Origin: Ensifer canadensis
Lineage (GTDB): Bacteria > Pseudomonadota > Alphaproteobacteria > Rhizobiales > Rhizobiaceae
Direction: 5' to 3'
DNA length: 64,000 nt
Assembly: GCF_017488845.2 (NCBI RefSeq)
Contig: NZ_CP083370.1
Coordinates: forward strand, 3,817,001 to 3,881,000
A program made the translations under genes and the position numbers. Numbering within the stretch: position 1 is the stretch's first letter; each line of letters opens with the position of its first letter. Positions 50,882 through 60,147 of this stretch are shown here, in pieces. The notes beneath the pieces were generated by a model. The model was not told the DNA's origin. It saw only the letters and a program-made list of their open reading frames with translations, and did no database searches.

Positions 50882-51205
50882 ATGCGCGACATCATGGGGA
50901 TGATGGGCAAGGTCAAGGAAATGCAGGCCAAGATGGAGAAGATGCAGGCGGAAATCGCTGCGCTCGAAGTCGATGGTGTCTCCGGTGGCGGCCTCGTCAC
51001 CGTCCGCCTCGATGGCAAGGGCACTCTGAAGAGCCTGAAGATCGACCCGTCGCTGTTCAAGGAAGACGATGTCGAGATCCTCGAAGACCTGATCGTCGCC
51101 GCCCACAAGGACGCCAAGGACAAGGCCGAGGCCGTCCAGGCCGAAAAGACCCGCGAACTCACAGCCGGCCTGCCGATCCCGCCCGGTATGAAGCTGCCGT
51201 TCTGA
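50882..51205 (+). CDS. YbaB/EbfC family nucleoid-associated protein
   Basis: Homodimeric DNA-binding protein of 107 residues. Met/Lys-rich N-terminal helix ([20 protein letters not shown]), the beta-hairpin with [18 protein letters not shown], and a C-terminal helix ending [12 protein letters not shown], the exact family tail. The dnaX-ebfC-recR order is widespread; here a patatin-like gene and a LysE exporter gene separate ebfC from recR. Confidence 0.96.
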   Translation: MRDIMGMMGKVKEMQAKMEKMQAEIAALEVDGVSGGGLVTVRLDGKGTLKSLKIDPSLFKEDDVEILEDLIVAAHKDAKDKAEAVQAEKTRELTAGLPIPPGMKLPF

Positions 51206-51223
51206 TCGGCCGTTCTTCGCTGC

Positions 51224-51321
51224 TAGACCATTTCCAGGAAAAGTGCGAAGCGGTTTTCCGTCAGGAAATGCGTAAAAACAAAGAGATAGATCATTTGTGC
51301 GGTTCCGTCCAAATCGGAAAC
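51224..51321. repeat. Intergenic repeat family B, copy 3
   Basis: TAGACCATTTCCAGGAAAAG, TGCGAAGCGG, TTTTCCGTCAGGAAATGCG, AAAAACAAAGAGATAGA and a terminal TCCGTCCAAATCGGAAAC. Placed 18 bases after the ebfC stop and 4 bases before the patatin gene end. Confidence 0.8.
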
Positions 51322-51325
51322 GACT

Positions 51326-53149
51326 CTATGAGTCGGGCGCCGGTGCGGGAACGATCGGTTTCGCCGGAGTGGCGCCGCGCGGATTGGTGTCCATGCTGGC
51401 GGTGATGCGCAGATCGGCTTTCTGTGTAGAGGCCGGCGGTATCGGTCGTTGATCGAGCGCCGCGCCGATCTCGGCGAGCTTGAAGGCGAAATCGTTGAGC
51501 GCTGCGCGTTCGGCCTTGGACGACCCCACCAATCCGGTCGGGTCGTATTTCGTCAGGATCGTTGGATAGTCGGCGGTGCTGTCCGTCGGCGGCGCATTGT
51601 AGCGCGCCGAGAGCTTTCTGAGCGATTCCGCCAATGTCGGCAGCATCGTCAACGCTCTACGCCAACGGTGTTCGTTGAAGTCGAAATCGTTAAGAAGAGT
51701 CTCGCCGGCCTTTCCGCCGAGTGCGCTGAGATAGGCGACGGTTTCGCGATCCATATCCAGATTGAGCCCACCCTCCTTGTCGTCGTCGAGCCTGACTTCG
51801 ACGATCCGCTCGCTGTAACCGTGCAGCTGGCTCTGCAGCGTGTCCTGCCAATTGCGCGCCGTGTCGAGGATGGCACCGACAAAGCCGAACAGCCCGTCGA
51901 CCGGGTAGATGGGCGCGACCTTGCCTTCGGACGTCCTGCGCGGAAGATAGACGCGGCTTGCCCCGTCCGCGTCATCGCCGTGCCGCCGCTGATCATAACT
52001 GGCAAGCGAGATGCCGAAGGTCGGTCGCCCAGGCAGAAGGCCGTCAAAAAGGTGAATCGGAAAGTTGCTGGTGATGCCACCGTCGGAAAACAGACAGCGG
52101 ATGTGCGTAGCGGGATCGCGCCGTGCGCTGCTTTTCAGCGAGTAGTCGTAGCGGTAAAGCGGCACGGCACGGATCAGCCCGGGAAAGCTCAGGCTCATCC
52201 GGGCGAGAATGGCCACGGGCAGCTTGTTTGCCGGCGGTAGCTGGTAGAAGTCCTTCGACCCATCGGCCGCGACGATGTCGCGTGGTTTGCTCTCCTTGAG
52301 CAGGTACGCCATGATCGAGGACGGAAACAACGCCTCGAACTCCGACTTGCGATAATTATGGACCCGGTCTCCGAATGGCAACTCGTAAGGACGGCGCGAG
52401 GAGAGGTCGGTGGTCACGCTTCTAAGCGTGATGTCGTGCGCCTCGAGGTCGCCAATTGTCAACGGCCTGTCCGAACCATCCTGCCGGAGGGGACCGGCTA
52501 TCGCCTCTATTCTTTCGGAGATCCAGTTGGTGAAAGCCGGGTTCTTCATGCCCGGCTGGGTCAGGCCGCTGCAAAGACCGAAATCGTTGGCCGGCAAGAG
52601 CACCGCTACCGCCTGGTAGAATTGATAGAGGATCATCAAGATTGCGCCGGTCAAAGCGGTGACGATGCCGAGCAGTATTGTCGCGGCGCCGGTGCCGAGC
52701 ACACCTGCAATAAGGATCAAAATGCCGGGTGCAGCGCCAAGCAACGCCGGCAGGGCAAAGACCCGCAGCGTCTCCAAGGCGCAGGCCATGGCCCTGCTGT
52801 GCTGGGTGCGAATGGCGGCCATGCCGATGCGAAAGAGGGGGGCCGTGTCGGCAGAGGGCTGAAAGAAGGTTGAAAGGTTTGCCGCCAGCTCGCCAGGCAT
52901 GCCGTCGATGAGGGCAAAGCCGGCATTCTTCTCTTCCACCGTCGCGCCGGTTTGCCGCCGGTACTCCGCGGCCGCCGTCATCACGGCGGCGATCGCGCCA
53001 GCCGAAGTTCCGCCAATGTGCATGAAGCGGTAACGGGTTGCCAGTTCAGTGATGGCGCGCGGGAATACCACGCCGGAGGTGATGCCACCCTTCATGATGA
53101 GGTCGCACTCTTCGCTGGGTTTGGCGTAACGGAAAGTCGTATCGTTCAT
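51326..53149 (-). CDS. Patatin-like phospholipase with internal membrane segments
   Basis: Acyl hydrolase of 607 residues. The patatin core has the oxyanion loop MKGGITSGVVFPRA near 15, the nucleophile elbow GGTSAG near 45 and the Asp partner in LFSDGGITSNFPIHLFDGLL near 365. Between elbow and Asp is a hydrophobic pair (ALPALLGAAPGILILIAGVL, AATILLGIVTALTGAILMIL), about 135-190, which may anchor or insert into membrane. The C-terminus is long (about 230 residues) and not recognised. ATG 53149 follows GGAGGG. Divergent from the LysE-type gene. Confidence 0.88.
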   Translation of the reverse strand: MNDTTFRYAKPSEECDLIMKGGITSGVVFPRAITELATRYRFMHIGGTSAGAIAAVMTAAAEYRRQTGATVEEKNAGFALIDGMPGELAANLSTFFQPSADTAPLFRIGMAAIRTQHSRAMACALETLRVFALPALLGAAPGILILIAGVLGTGAATILLGIVTALTGAILMILYQFYQAVAVLLPANDFGLCSGLTQPGMKNPAFTNWISERIEAIAGPLRQDGSDRPLTIGDLEAHDITLRSVTTDLSSRRPYELPFGDRVHNYRKSEFEALFPSSIMAYLLKESKPRDIVAADGSKDFYQLPPANKLPVAILARMSLSFPGLIRAVPLYRYDYSLKSSARRDPATHIRCLFSDGGITSNFPIHLFDGLLPGRPTFGISLASYDQRRHGDDADGASRVYLPRRTSEGKVAPIYPVDGLFGFVGAILDTARNWQDTLQSQLHGYSERIVEVRLDDDKEGGLNLDMDRETVAYLSALGGKAGETLLNDFDFNEHRWRRALTMLPTLAESLRKLSARYNAPPTDSTADYPTILTKYDPTGLVGSSKAERAALNDFAFKLAEIGAALDQRPIPPASTQKADLRITASMDTNPRGATPAKPIVPAPAPDS

Positions 53150-53277
53150 CGCACCCTCCATCTCCGAACAACAACATTAGATTGTGTTGATGTTCGATGC
53201 ACGCAATTTCGCAGCGGCGGAAGGCTGGCGCCGACGGCAAAGCATGGTAATTTGCCGCCTCTCGAGGAGGATCGCGC

Positions 53278-53889
53278 ATGACCATGACGTCCCTGCTTAT
53301 GTTTGCCGGCGCCTTGCTGGTTGCGGCCGGCTCGCCCGGCCCGAGCGTCGCCGCCCTTGTGGCCCGCGTGCTTTCGAAGGGCGCGCGCGACGTTCTACCC
53401 TTCCTTGTGGCGCTCTGGATCGGCGAGGCCATCTGGCTGTCATTTGCGGTGGCCGGCCTGGCGGCGATTGCCGAAAGCTTCCATCTGCTGTTCGTTGCCA
53501 TCAAGTGGCTGGGCGTCGCCTACCTGCTCTATCTCGCCTGGAAAATGTGGATGGCCGAACCGGATCTGCCCGGCGACAGCCTGCCGCAGTCGCGCTCACC
53601 CTCCAAGCTGTTCTTTGCCGGCCTGACGGTGACGCTCGGCAATCCCAAGGTGATGATGTTCTACGTCGCGTTGCTGCCCTCGATCATCGACCTGCGCTCG
53701 GTCACCTTGATCGGCTGGATGGAGCTGGTTGCGACGATGCTGGTGGTTCTGGTCGTGGTCGATTTCGGCTGGGTGACCATGGCCGCCAATGCGCGCAAGC
53801 TCCTGAAGAGCAAGCGCGCCGTTCGCCTCGCCAACCGCGCCAGCGCCGGAACCATCGCCGGGGCGGCCGTCGTCATCGCCACCCGTTGA
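53278..53889 (+). CDS. LysE/RhtB-family amino acid exporter
   Basis: 203-residue membrane protein with six predicted helices, beginning LMFAGALLVAAGSPGPSVAA, which contains the family's GP-rich first-helix motif. A second helix pair (VAGLAAIAESFHLLFVAIKW, LGVAYLLYLAWKMW) and the conserved FFAGLTVTLGNPKVMMFYVA confirm the family. The exported substrate (homoserine, threonine, lysine or other) is unknown. GAGGAGG precedes the ATG. Confidence 0.94.
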   Translation: MTMTSLLMFAGALLVAAGSPGPSVAALVARVLSKGARDVLPFLVALWIGEAIWLSFAVAGLAAIAESFHLLFVAIKWLGVAYLLYLAWKMWMAEPDLPGDSLPQSRSPSKLFFAGLTVTLGNPKVMMFYVALLPSIIDLRSVTLIGWMELVATMLVVLVVVDFGWVTMAANARKLLKSKRAVRLANRASAGTIAGAAVVIATR

Positions 53890-53996
53890 GCCGTGCTTCG
53901 ATGCGTCCGTGAGTTCCGGCGCAATGGAGGGCGGGAGCCGCGTGATATTCCGGCAAGGCGATTCCGTTTGTCGGCGATATGGGCTAAAAGCGCCGC

Positions 53997-54602
53997 ATGG
54001 CAAAGCGAGTCACCGGTCCCGAAATCGAAAAACTGATCCAGCTTCTGGCAAAGGTGCCGGGGCTGGGGCCGCGTTCGGCGCGGCGCGCGGCGCTGCATCT
54101 GGTCAAGAAGAAGGACCAGCTGCTTGGGCCCCTGGCGGAAGCCATGGGCGAGGCCCATCGCAAGGTGCGCATCTGCTCGTGCTGCGGCAATGTCGACACG
54201 ATCGATCCCTGTACGGTCTGCGCGGATGAACGCCGCGACCAGTCGGTGATCATCGTCGTCGAGGATGTCGCCGATCTCTGGGCGCTGGAACGGGCCGCGG
54301 CGATGAACGCCGCCTATCACGTGCTCGGCGGCACGCTGTCGCCGCTCGACGGCGTCGGCCCCGACGACCTCAACATCAAGGGGCTGGTGCAGCGCGTTGC
54401 CAATGGCGGCGTCCGCGAACTGATCATCGCCGTCAACGCCACGGTCGAGGGCCAGACTACCGCCCACTATATCACCGACCAGCTCGAGGGGATGGAGGTG
54501 AAGATCACGCGGCTTGCCCATGGCGTGCCTGTTGGCGGCGAACTCGATTATCTCGACGAGGGCACGCTGGCGGCCGCCCTTCGCGCCCGCACCTCGATCT
54601 GA
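53997..54602 (+). CDS. recR: Recombination protein RecR
   Basis: RecFOR recombination mediator, 201 residues. Helix-hairpin-helix ([20 protein letters not shown]), a four-Cys zinc finger ([16 protein letters not shown]) and a Toprim domain ([20 protein letters not shown] ... [11 protein letters not shown]). Length and order match the family. It lies downstream of dnaX-ebfC as in most bacteria, but with two unrelated genes inserted. Confidence 0.97.
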   Translation: MAKRVTGPEIEKLIQLLAKVPGLGPRSARRAALHLVKKKDQLLGPLAEAMGEAHRKVRICSCCGNVDTIDPCTVCADERRDQSVIIVVEDVADLWALERAAAMNAAYHVLGGTLSPLDGVGPDDLNIKGLVQRVANGGVRELIIAVNATVEGQTTAHYITDQLEGMEVKITRLAHGVPVGGELDYLDEGTLAAALRARTSI

Positions 54603-54664
54603 CACCTCGAATTGATCGGGGCTTTTGCCCCAACCGCCCGCGATCCAACCGATAGGGAAGCCGG

Positions 54665-55903
54665 ATGCTGAGATTTCTATCACTGTCGACATTGTTGTTC
54701 TGCGTTTTCACGGGCTTCGCCCAGGCTGCCTCCAAGGCGGATGTCGAGAACCAGTTTCGCCAGTGGCTGCAGCGCGATCTCTGGCCGGAAGCCGAGAAGT
54801 CGGGTGTATCAGCGCGATCGTTCAAGGCCGCATTTGCTGACGTAAAGCTGAACTGGGACCTGCCCGATCTGGCCCCACCCGGCTTCCCCAAGCCGAAGGA
54901 GCAGAAGCAGAGCCAGGCGGAGTTTTCCTCGCCCGGCAGCTACTTCTCCGAAAAGCGGCTGCAGGGATTGGCGGCAACGGGGCGAAGCCTTGCTTCGACG
55001 CACGCGTCTACCCTGAAGCGGATCGAAAAGACCTATGGGGTTCCGGCATCGGTGGTCGTGGCGATCTGGGGCCGCGAATCCGGCTTCGGACGCGCGAAAA
55101 TTCCCTATCCGGTCGTCGATGTCCTGGCGACCAAGGCCTTCATGTCGACCCGGCCGGATCTGTTCCGCCGCGAGTTGATCGCGGCCTTGCATATTCTGGA
55201 CAGCGGCGACGTCGAAGAGGTGTCGATGCGCGGCTCCTGGGCCGGCGCCATGGGTCAGCCGCAGTTCATGCCGTCGAGCTTCCTGCAATATGCCGTCGAT
55301 TTCGACGGCGACGGCCGCCGCGATATCTGGAACTCTGTTCCCGACAGCTTGGCGTCGATTGCCAACTATCTCGTCAAGAAGGGCTGGCAACGTGGCCGCG
55401 ACTGGGGCTTCGAAGTGTCGATCCCGGCCGGCGTCTCCTGCGCACAGGAAGGTCCGGATCTTGCCCGGCCGATGTCCGATTGGGCGGCCAAGGGCATCAC
55501 CCGCATTTCCGGAAAAGCCTTCCCGTCGCATGAGCGTTCGGCGCCGTCGATGATGTTGGTTCCGGCCGGCACTCATGGGCCGGAGTTCATCGTCACGCCG
55601 AATTTCTATGTGCTCAAGGAATACAACAACTCGGACCTCTATGCGCTGTTCATTGGCAACCTTGCCGATCGCATCGGCGCGGGTGGCGGTGCCTTCCGCG
55701 GCACCTGGGGCGATGTCGGCAACATGCTGCGCTCCGATGTCCTGGCGATGCAGAAGGCGCTGGTTGCCAAGGGCTACGACGTCGGCAAGGCCGATGGTCT
55801 GGCCGGCTACAAGACGCGCCGCTCGCTCGGCGACTGGCAGGCCAAGAACGGCCTGGCGCCGACCTGCTTTCCCGACGCCACGTTGAAAGCGAAGCTCCGG
55901 TAA
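54665..55903 (+). CDS. Lytic murein transglycosylase (MltB-like, with PG-binding domain)
   Basis: Periplasmic muramidase that cuts peptidoglycan to 1,6-anhydro-MurNAc ends. 412 residues: signal peptide MLRFLSLSTLLFCVFTGFAQ ending AQA, then an SLT_2 domain with catalytic Glu in IWGRESGFGRAKIP near 140 and the GAMGQPQFMPSSFLQYAVDF core, and a C-terminal PG_binding_1 domain (VLAMQKALVAKGYDVGKADG). Its anhydro-products would be one source of amino sugars for the murQ locus at 24 kb. Monocistronic, before a convergent MFS gene. Confidence 0.94.
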   Translation: MLRFLSLSTLLFCVFTGFAQAASKADVENQFRQWLQRDLWPEAEKSGVSARSFKAAFADVKLNWDLPDLAPPGFPKPKEQKQSQAEFSSPGSYFSEKRLQGLAATGRSLASTHASTLKRIEKTYGVPASVVVAIWGRESGFGRAKIPYPVVDVLATKAFMSTRPDLFRRELIAALHILDSGDVEEVSMRGSWAGAMGQPQFMPSSFLQYAVDFDGDGRRDIWNSVPDSLASIANYLVKKGWQRGRDWGFEVSIPAGVSCAQEGPDLARPMSDWAAKGITRISGKAFPSHERSAPSMMLVPAGTHGPEFIVTPNFYVLKEYNNSDLYALFIGNLADRIGAGGGAFRGTWGDVGNMLRSDVLAMQKALVAKGYDVGKADGLAGYKTRRSLGDWQAKNGLAPTCFPDATLKAKLR

Positions 55904-55951
55904 GTCTGCTGCTGCCGGCGTGTTTACCCAATCCTAGGCGCGCGCTTCGCC

Positions 55952-57586
55952 TCAGTGCATGTCGACGTTCACCTGCCGCTTGTAGCGCTCGTAATGCGTC
56001 GGAACGATCGTCTGGCGCTCGATCATGCGATGCACCCGCGGTGGCGCTGCGCCGCGATGCAGCGCCGTCAGCTTGTCGCCGACCGAGGCGTCGGCTTGCG
56101 TCCGGCGCTGGTTATGGCGCACATATTCCACCCAGGTCGGCACATGGTAGGTTTCCGTCCAGGTGGTCGGAATTTCCAGATCGCGCATCAGCGCCCAATG
56201 GCCGGCGCCGTCGCGGATGCGGATGCGCCGCCGTTCGGCCATGGTCTCCAGAAACTCCGGTATGTCGGCATCGTCGATCTCGTAATCGATCATGATGACG
56301 ATCGGGCCGCTGCGGGGTTTCAGGTCCAGCTCGAGCAGCGGCTCGTTGAAGCGGTTGAGCGGATCGAGGTTGAGCGACTTGAACTCGGGCAGCGGCAGGC
56401 GCAGGCCGATGACCGCACCCGCCAGCATCAACAGACAGGAGACAACAAGCGCATTGGTGGCACCATATTGCTCGGCCGTCGTGCCCCAGAGCCAGCTGCC
56501 GCCGGCAATGCCGCCGAAGGTCATGGTCTGGTAGAGCGACAGCGCCCGGCCGACCACCCAGCGCGGAGCCGAAAGCTGGACGGTGGTGTTGAACAGCGAC
56601 AGGGCCAGCACCCAGGATGCGCCGGAGACCAGGAGCACGAGACAGCTGAGCCAGGCATAGGGGCTGAAGGCAATGACGACCGTGCTCACGGCAAAGCCGC
56701 CAAAAGCCAGGCGAACGATCGCTTCGCTCGACATCATTTCGCGCAGTCTTGCGCTCAGCAATGCGCCGCCGATCGCGCCGAGACCGAAGGCGCCGAGCAT
56801 CAGGCCGTAGGTGAGCGGTCCGCCCTGGACGAGATCGCGCGCCACCAGCGGCAGAAGCGCGAGAATGGCGCTTGCCGAAAGGCCGAAGAGGAAACCGCGC
56901 ACCAGCACCTTGCCGATATTGGGCGACATGACGACATAGCGCAGGCCTGCCGTAATCGCCCGGCCGAGCGTTTCGCGCGGCAGTGGGCTCATGGTCACTT
57001 CGCGCCGCCAGCGCATCAGCGCAAAGAGGATGGCGAAGTAGCTGAGCGAGTTGGCGGCAAAGGCCGCCGCTGCACCCGCCGTCGCCACGATCACGCCGCC
57101 GATCGCCGGGCCGACGCTGCGGGTGATGTTGAAGCCCATACTGTTCAGCGCCACGGCCGCCGGCAGGTCGTCGCGCGGAACCATGTCGCCGACCGAGGCC
57201 TGCCAGGAGGGGTTGTTGAGCGCCGTGCCGCAGCCGATCAGGAAGGTGAAGAGCAGGAGCAGCCACGGCGTAATGATGCCGAAATAGGCGCAGATGGTCA
57301 GAAGCGCCGACACCGTCAGCATGAAACACTGCGCCACCAGCATGATCCGCCGCCGGTCGAAATTGTCGGCAAGCGCGCCGGACACCAGCGAGAACATCAT
57401 GATGGGAAGCGCGGTCGACGCCTGCACCAGCGCAACCATGTTGGCCGACGAGGAAATCGAGGTCATCAGCCAGGCGGCGCCGACCGACTGGATGAGGCCG
57501 CCGAAGTTGGAGGCGAGGCTTGCTATCCAGATGGTGCGGAAGATGTCGTGCTTGAAGGGGGCCAGTGGCGAAATACGGGTGGGCAC
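55952..57586 (-). CDS. MFS_3 family exporter (EntS-like) with C-terminal extension
   Basis: 544 residues: twelve helices of the major facilitator fold (IWIASLASNFGGLIQSVGAA; NNPSWQASVGDMVPRDDLPA; motif A-like DNFDRRRI) covering about 1-405, then a 135-residue cytosolic C-terminal part (PIVIMIDYEIDDADIPEFLE) resembling an antibiotic-biosynthesis-monooxygenase-like dimeric barrel. This combination marks the transmembrane secretion effector group related to enterobactin exporter EntS. GTG start at 57586 after AGAGAGAAGACGAG. Substrate unknown; no siderophore genes are nearby. Confidence 0.88.
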   Translation of the reverse strand: MPTRISPLAPFKHDIFRTIWIASLASNFGGLIQSVGAAWLMTSISSSANMVALVQASTALPIMMFSLVSGALADNFDRRRIMLVAQCFMLTVSALLTICAYFGIITPWLLLLFTFLIGCGTALNNPSWQASVGDMVPRDDLPAAVALNSMGFNITRSVGPAIGGVIVATAGAAAAFAANSLSYFAILFALMRWRREVTMSPLPRETLGRAITAGLRYVVMSPNIGKVLVRGFLFGLSASAILALLPLVARDLVQGGPLTYGLMLGAFGLGAIGGALLSARLREMMSSEAIVRLAFGGFAVSTVVIAFSPYAWLSCLVLLVSGASWVLALSLFNTTVQLSAPRWVVGRALSLYQTMTFGGIAGGSWLWGTTAEQYGATNALVVSCLLMLAGAVIGLRLPLPEFKSLNLDPLNRFNEPLLELDLKPRSGPIVIMIDYEIDDADIPEFLETMAERRRIRIRDGAGHWALMRDLEIPTTWTETYHVPTWVEYVRHNQRRTQADASVGDKLTALHRGAAPPRVHRMIERQTIVPTHYERYKRQVNVDMH

Positions 57587-57746
57587 CTCGTCTTCTCTCT
57601 CGTGTCTTTTGATTGCGATATCGAAGCGGTTCGTTGCCTGTTATAAACCTCGAAGGCCGAAGTGCCAGCCGCTGAAACTTGCCGTCGCATCGATTGCCTG
57701 CCATCCGCCCCGATCTGGCGGCTTCGGCCACCACCGGTCGAACACC

Positions 57747-57775
57747 TTGCAATTTGCGGCAACGAGGCGTATATG
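57747..57775 (+). promoter_or_regulatory. Promoter of the rimP-nusA-infB operon
   Basis: TTGCAA, a 17-base spacer, TATATG. The predicted start is near 57782, only 20 bases before the leader terminator. Confidence 0.65.
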
Positions 57776-57801
57776 GGCCTCAAATTCTTGATCGGTAGAT
57801 G

Positions 57802-57833
57802 AAGAGTGGGCCCGTCAGGACCCGCTCTTTTTT
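57802..57833 (+). terminator. Promoter-proximal terminator (attenuator) upstream of rimP
   Basis: Nine-base stem (57802-57810 with 57821-57829, one G-T pair), ten-base loop, then six U residues overlapping the stem end. It lies between the promoter and the rimP ribosome binding site, so full-length operon transcripts must read through it. The distal genes include the termination factor NusA, which could sense it. Confidence 0.75.
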
Positions 57834-57861
57834 ATTAGCCGGTCCCATGAGGAGACATCGT

Positions 57862-58482
57862 TTGTCCGATCCGACAACGGCTGAAAATGAAATTGAACCC
57901 CGCCTGATCACCGAGACCGGTCTTGATCAGCGCATCGCCGACATCATCGAACCGGTGCTGACGCCGATGGGCTATCGCCTGGTACGCGTGCGCATGTCCG
58001 GCCAGAACGGCATGACGCTGCAGATCATGGCCGAGCGCAACGACGGCACCATGACCGTCGAAGATTGCGAAGCGATCTCGATGGCCATTTCCCCGGTTCT
58101 CGATGTGGAAGATCCGGTCGACAAGGCGTATCATCTGGAAGTGTCGTCGCCCGGCATCGATCGCCCGATGGTGCGCAAGTCCGATTTCTTCCGCTGGCAG
58201 GGTCACCTGCTGAAATGCGAGACCTCGGTGCTGGTTGAAGGCCGCAAGCGTTTCCGCGGCAAGATCGTGTCCGTGGATGCGGATGGTTTCCAGATCGAGC
58301 GCGATCAGCCTGCTTATGGCGAGGAAGCGACGGTTACCATTCCTTTCACCACGCTTGCGGAGGCGCGGTTGATCCTGACCGACGACCTGATCCGCGACGC
58401 CCTGACGGCCGACAAGAAGGCCAAGGCAGCGCGCGCCGCGAACGAGAATTTTGAAGACGAAGATTCACCTATCGACGAATAA
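57862..58482 (+). CDS. rimP: Ribosome maturation factor RimP
   Basis: 30S assembly factor of 206 residues. The N-terminal domain ([20 protein letters not shown], then [20 protein letters not shown]), the conserved [14 protein letters not shown], and a C-terminal SH3-like domain with an alphaproteobacterial Lys/Ala/Glu tail. The TTG at 57862 (SDPTTAENE follows) is favoured because GGAG stands seven bases before it; an ATG at 57799 would read in frame through the attenuator hairpin. First gene of the rimP-nusA-ylxR-infB-rbfA operon. Confidence 0.95.
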   Translation: MSDPTTAENEIEPRLITETGLDQRIADIIEPVLTPMGYRLVRVRMSGQNGMTLQIMAERNDGTMTVEDCEAISMAISPVLDVEDPVDKAYHLEVSSPGIDRPMVRKSDFFRWQGHLLKCETSVLVEGRKRFRGKIVSVDADGFQIERDQPAYGEEATVTIPFTTLAEARLILTDDLIRDALTADKKAKAARAANENFEDEDSPIDE

Positions 58483-58530
58483 AAGCCGGGGCGGTGCTTG
58501 AGGCCCCCTGCAACCAGACGGAGACATGAG

Positions 58531-60147
58531 ATGGCAGTCAGTGCTAACCGGCTCGAGCTTCTGCAGATCGCAGATGCAGTGGCACGCGAAAAGGTGATCG
58601 ACCGCGAGATCGTTCTGGCCGCGATGGCCGATGCGATCCAGAAGGCCGCGCGCTCCCGCTATGGTTCGGAATCCAACATCCGTGCCGACATCAATTCCAA
58701 GACCGGCGAAATCCGCCTGCAGCGTCTGCTGGAAGTGGTCGAGAAGGCGGAAGACTATTCCACCCAGATCCCGCTTGAACTGGCCCGCGACCGCAACCCG
58801 GACGCCAAGCTCGGCGACTTCATTGCCGACCCGCTGCCGCCGATGGATTTCGGCCGTATCGCTGCCCAGTCGGCCAAGCAGGTCATCGTGCAGAAGGTTC
58901 GCGAAGCCGAGCGTGACCGCCAGTTCGACGAATTCAAGGATCGCGTCGGCGAGATCGTCAACGGCACCGTCAAGCGCGTCGAATACGGCAACGTCATCGT
59001 CGATCTCGGCCGTGGCGAAGGCATCATCCGTCGCGACGAGATGATCCCGCGCGAAAACATGCGTTACGGCGACCGCGTCCGCGCCTTCGTCTACGACGTT
59101 CGCCGCGAACAGCGCGGCCCGCAGATCTTCCTGTCGCGCACGCATCCGCAGTTCATGGTCAAGCTCTTCACCATGGAAGTGCCTGAAATCTACGACGGCA
59201 TCATCCAGATCAAGTCGGTTGCCCGCGATCCGGGCTCGCGCGCCAAGATCGCCGTGATCTCGAACGACTCGTCGATCGATCCGGTCGGCGCCTGCGTCGG
59301 TATGCGCGGTTCGCGCGTTCAGGCCGTCGTCGGCGAACTGCAGGGCGAAAAGATCGATATCATTCCGTGGTCGCAGGATCCGGCATCGTTCATCGTCAAC
59401 GCGCTGCAGCCGGCGGAAGTCGCCAAGGTCGTTCTCGACGAAGATGCGGAACGCATCGAAGTGGTGGTTCCGGACGAGCAGCTGTCGCTGGCCATCGGCC
59501 GCCGCGGCCAGAACGTTCGCCTCGCTTCGCAGCTGACCGGCTGGGATATCGACATCCTCACCGAGCAGGAAGAAAGCGAACGTCGCCAGAAGGAATTCAA
59601 CGAGCGCACCAACCTGTTCATGGACTCGCTCGACGTCGACGAGATGGTCGGTCAGGTTCTGGCTTCCGAGGGCTTTGCGGCTGTCGAGGAGCTTGCCTAT
59701 GTCGATCTCGACGAAATTGCCTCGATCGACGGCTTCGACGACGAAACGGCTACCGAAATCCAGACCCGCGCCCGCGAGTACCTGGACAGGCTGGAAGCTG
59801 AGATGGATGCCAAGCGCAAGGAACTCGGCGTTGCCGACGAACTGCGCACGATCAATGGCCTGACCAGCCCGATGCTGGTCGCGCTCGGCGAGGAAGGCAT
59901 CAAGACCATCGAGGACTTTGCCGGTTGCGCCGCTGACGACCTGGTTGGCTGGAGCGAACGCAAGGACGGCGAGACCAAGCGCTTCGAGGGCACGTTCTCG
60001 AAGTTCGAAGTTTCGCGTGCCGACGCTGAAGCCATGATCGTTCAGGCTCGCCTTGCTGCCGGCTGGATCACGGAAGACGACCTCGCCGTCGAGCAGGAAG
60101 TAGATGAGGCGATCGAGGTTGCCGAAGGCGCGGAACAGGACGCCTGA
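58531..60147 (+). CDS. nusA: Transcription termination/antitermination factor NusA
   Basis: 538 residues: N-terminal RNA polymerase-binding domain ([20 protein letters not shown]), S1 domain ([20 protein letters not shown]), two KH domains ([40 protein letters not shown]) and two C-terminal acidic repeats (helix-hairpin-helix, from about 345). GGAGACATGAG precedes ATG 58531. Its stop overlaps the next ATG (TGATG). Confidence 0.97.
   Translation: MAVSANRLELLQIADAVAREKVIDREIVLAAMADAIQKAARSRYGSESNIRADINSKTGEIRLQRLLEVVEKAEDYSTQIPLELARDRNPDAKLGDFIADPLPPMDFGRIAAQSAKQVIVQKVREAERDRQFDEFKDRVGEIVNGTVKRVEYGNVIVDLGRGEGIIRRDEMIPRENMRYGDRVRAFVYDVRREQRGPQIFLSRTHPQFMVKLFTMEVPEIYDGIIQIKSVARDPGSRAKIAVISNDSSIDPVGACVGMRGSRVQAVVGELQGEKIDIIPWSQDPASFIVNALQPAEVAKVVLDEDAERIEVVVPDEQLSLAIGRRGQNVRLASQLTGWDIDILTEQEESERRQKEFNERTNLFMDSLDVDEMVGQVLASEGFAAVEELAYVDLDEIASIDGFDDETATEIQTRAREYLDRLEAEMDAKRKELGVADELRTINGLTSPMLVALGEEGIKTIEDFAGCAADDLVGWSERKDGETKRFEGTFSKFEVSRADAEAMIVQARLAAGWITEDDLAVEQEVDEAIEVAEGAEQDA

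Noticed and set aside
57799..57861. Upstream ATG extending RimP by 21 residues
   Set aside because: The extension is encoded by the terminator hairpin and lacks a ribosome binding site; the TTG at 57862 has one.
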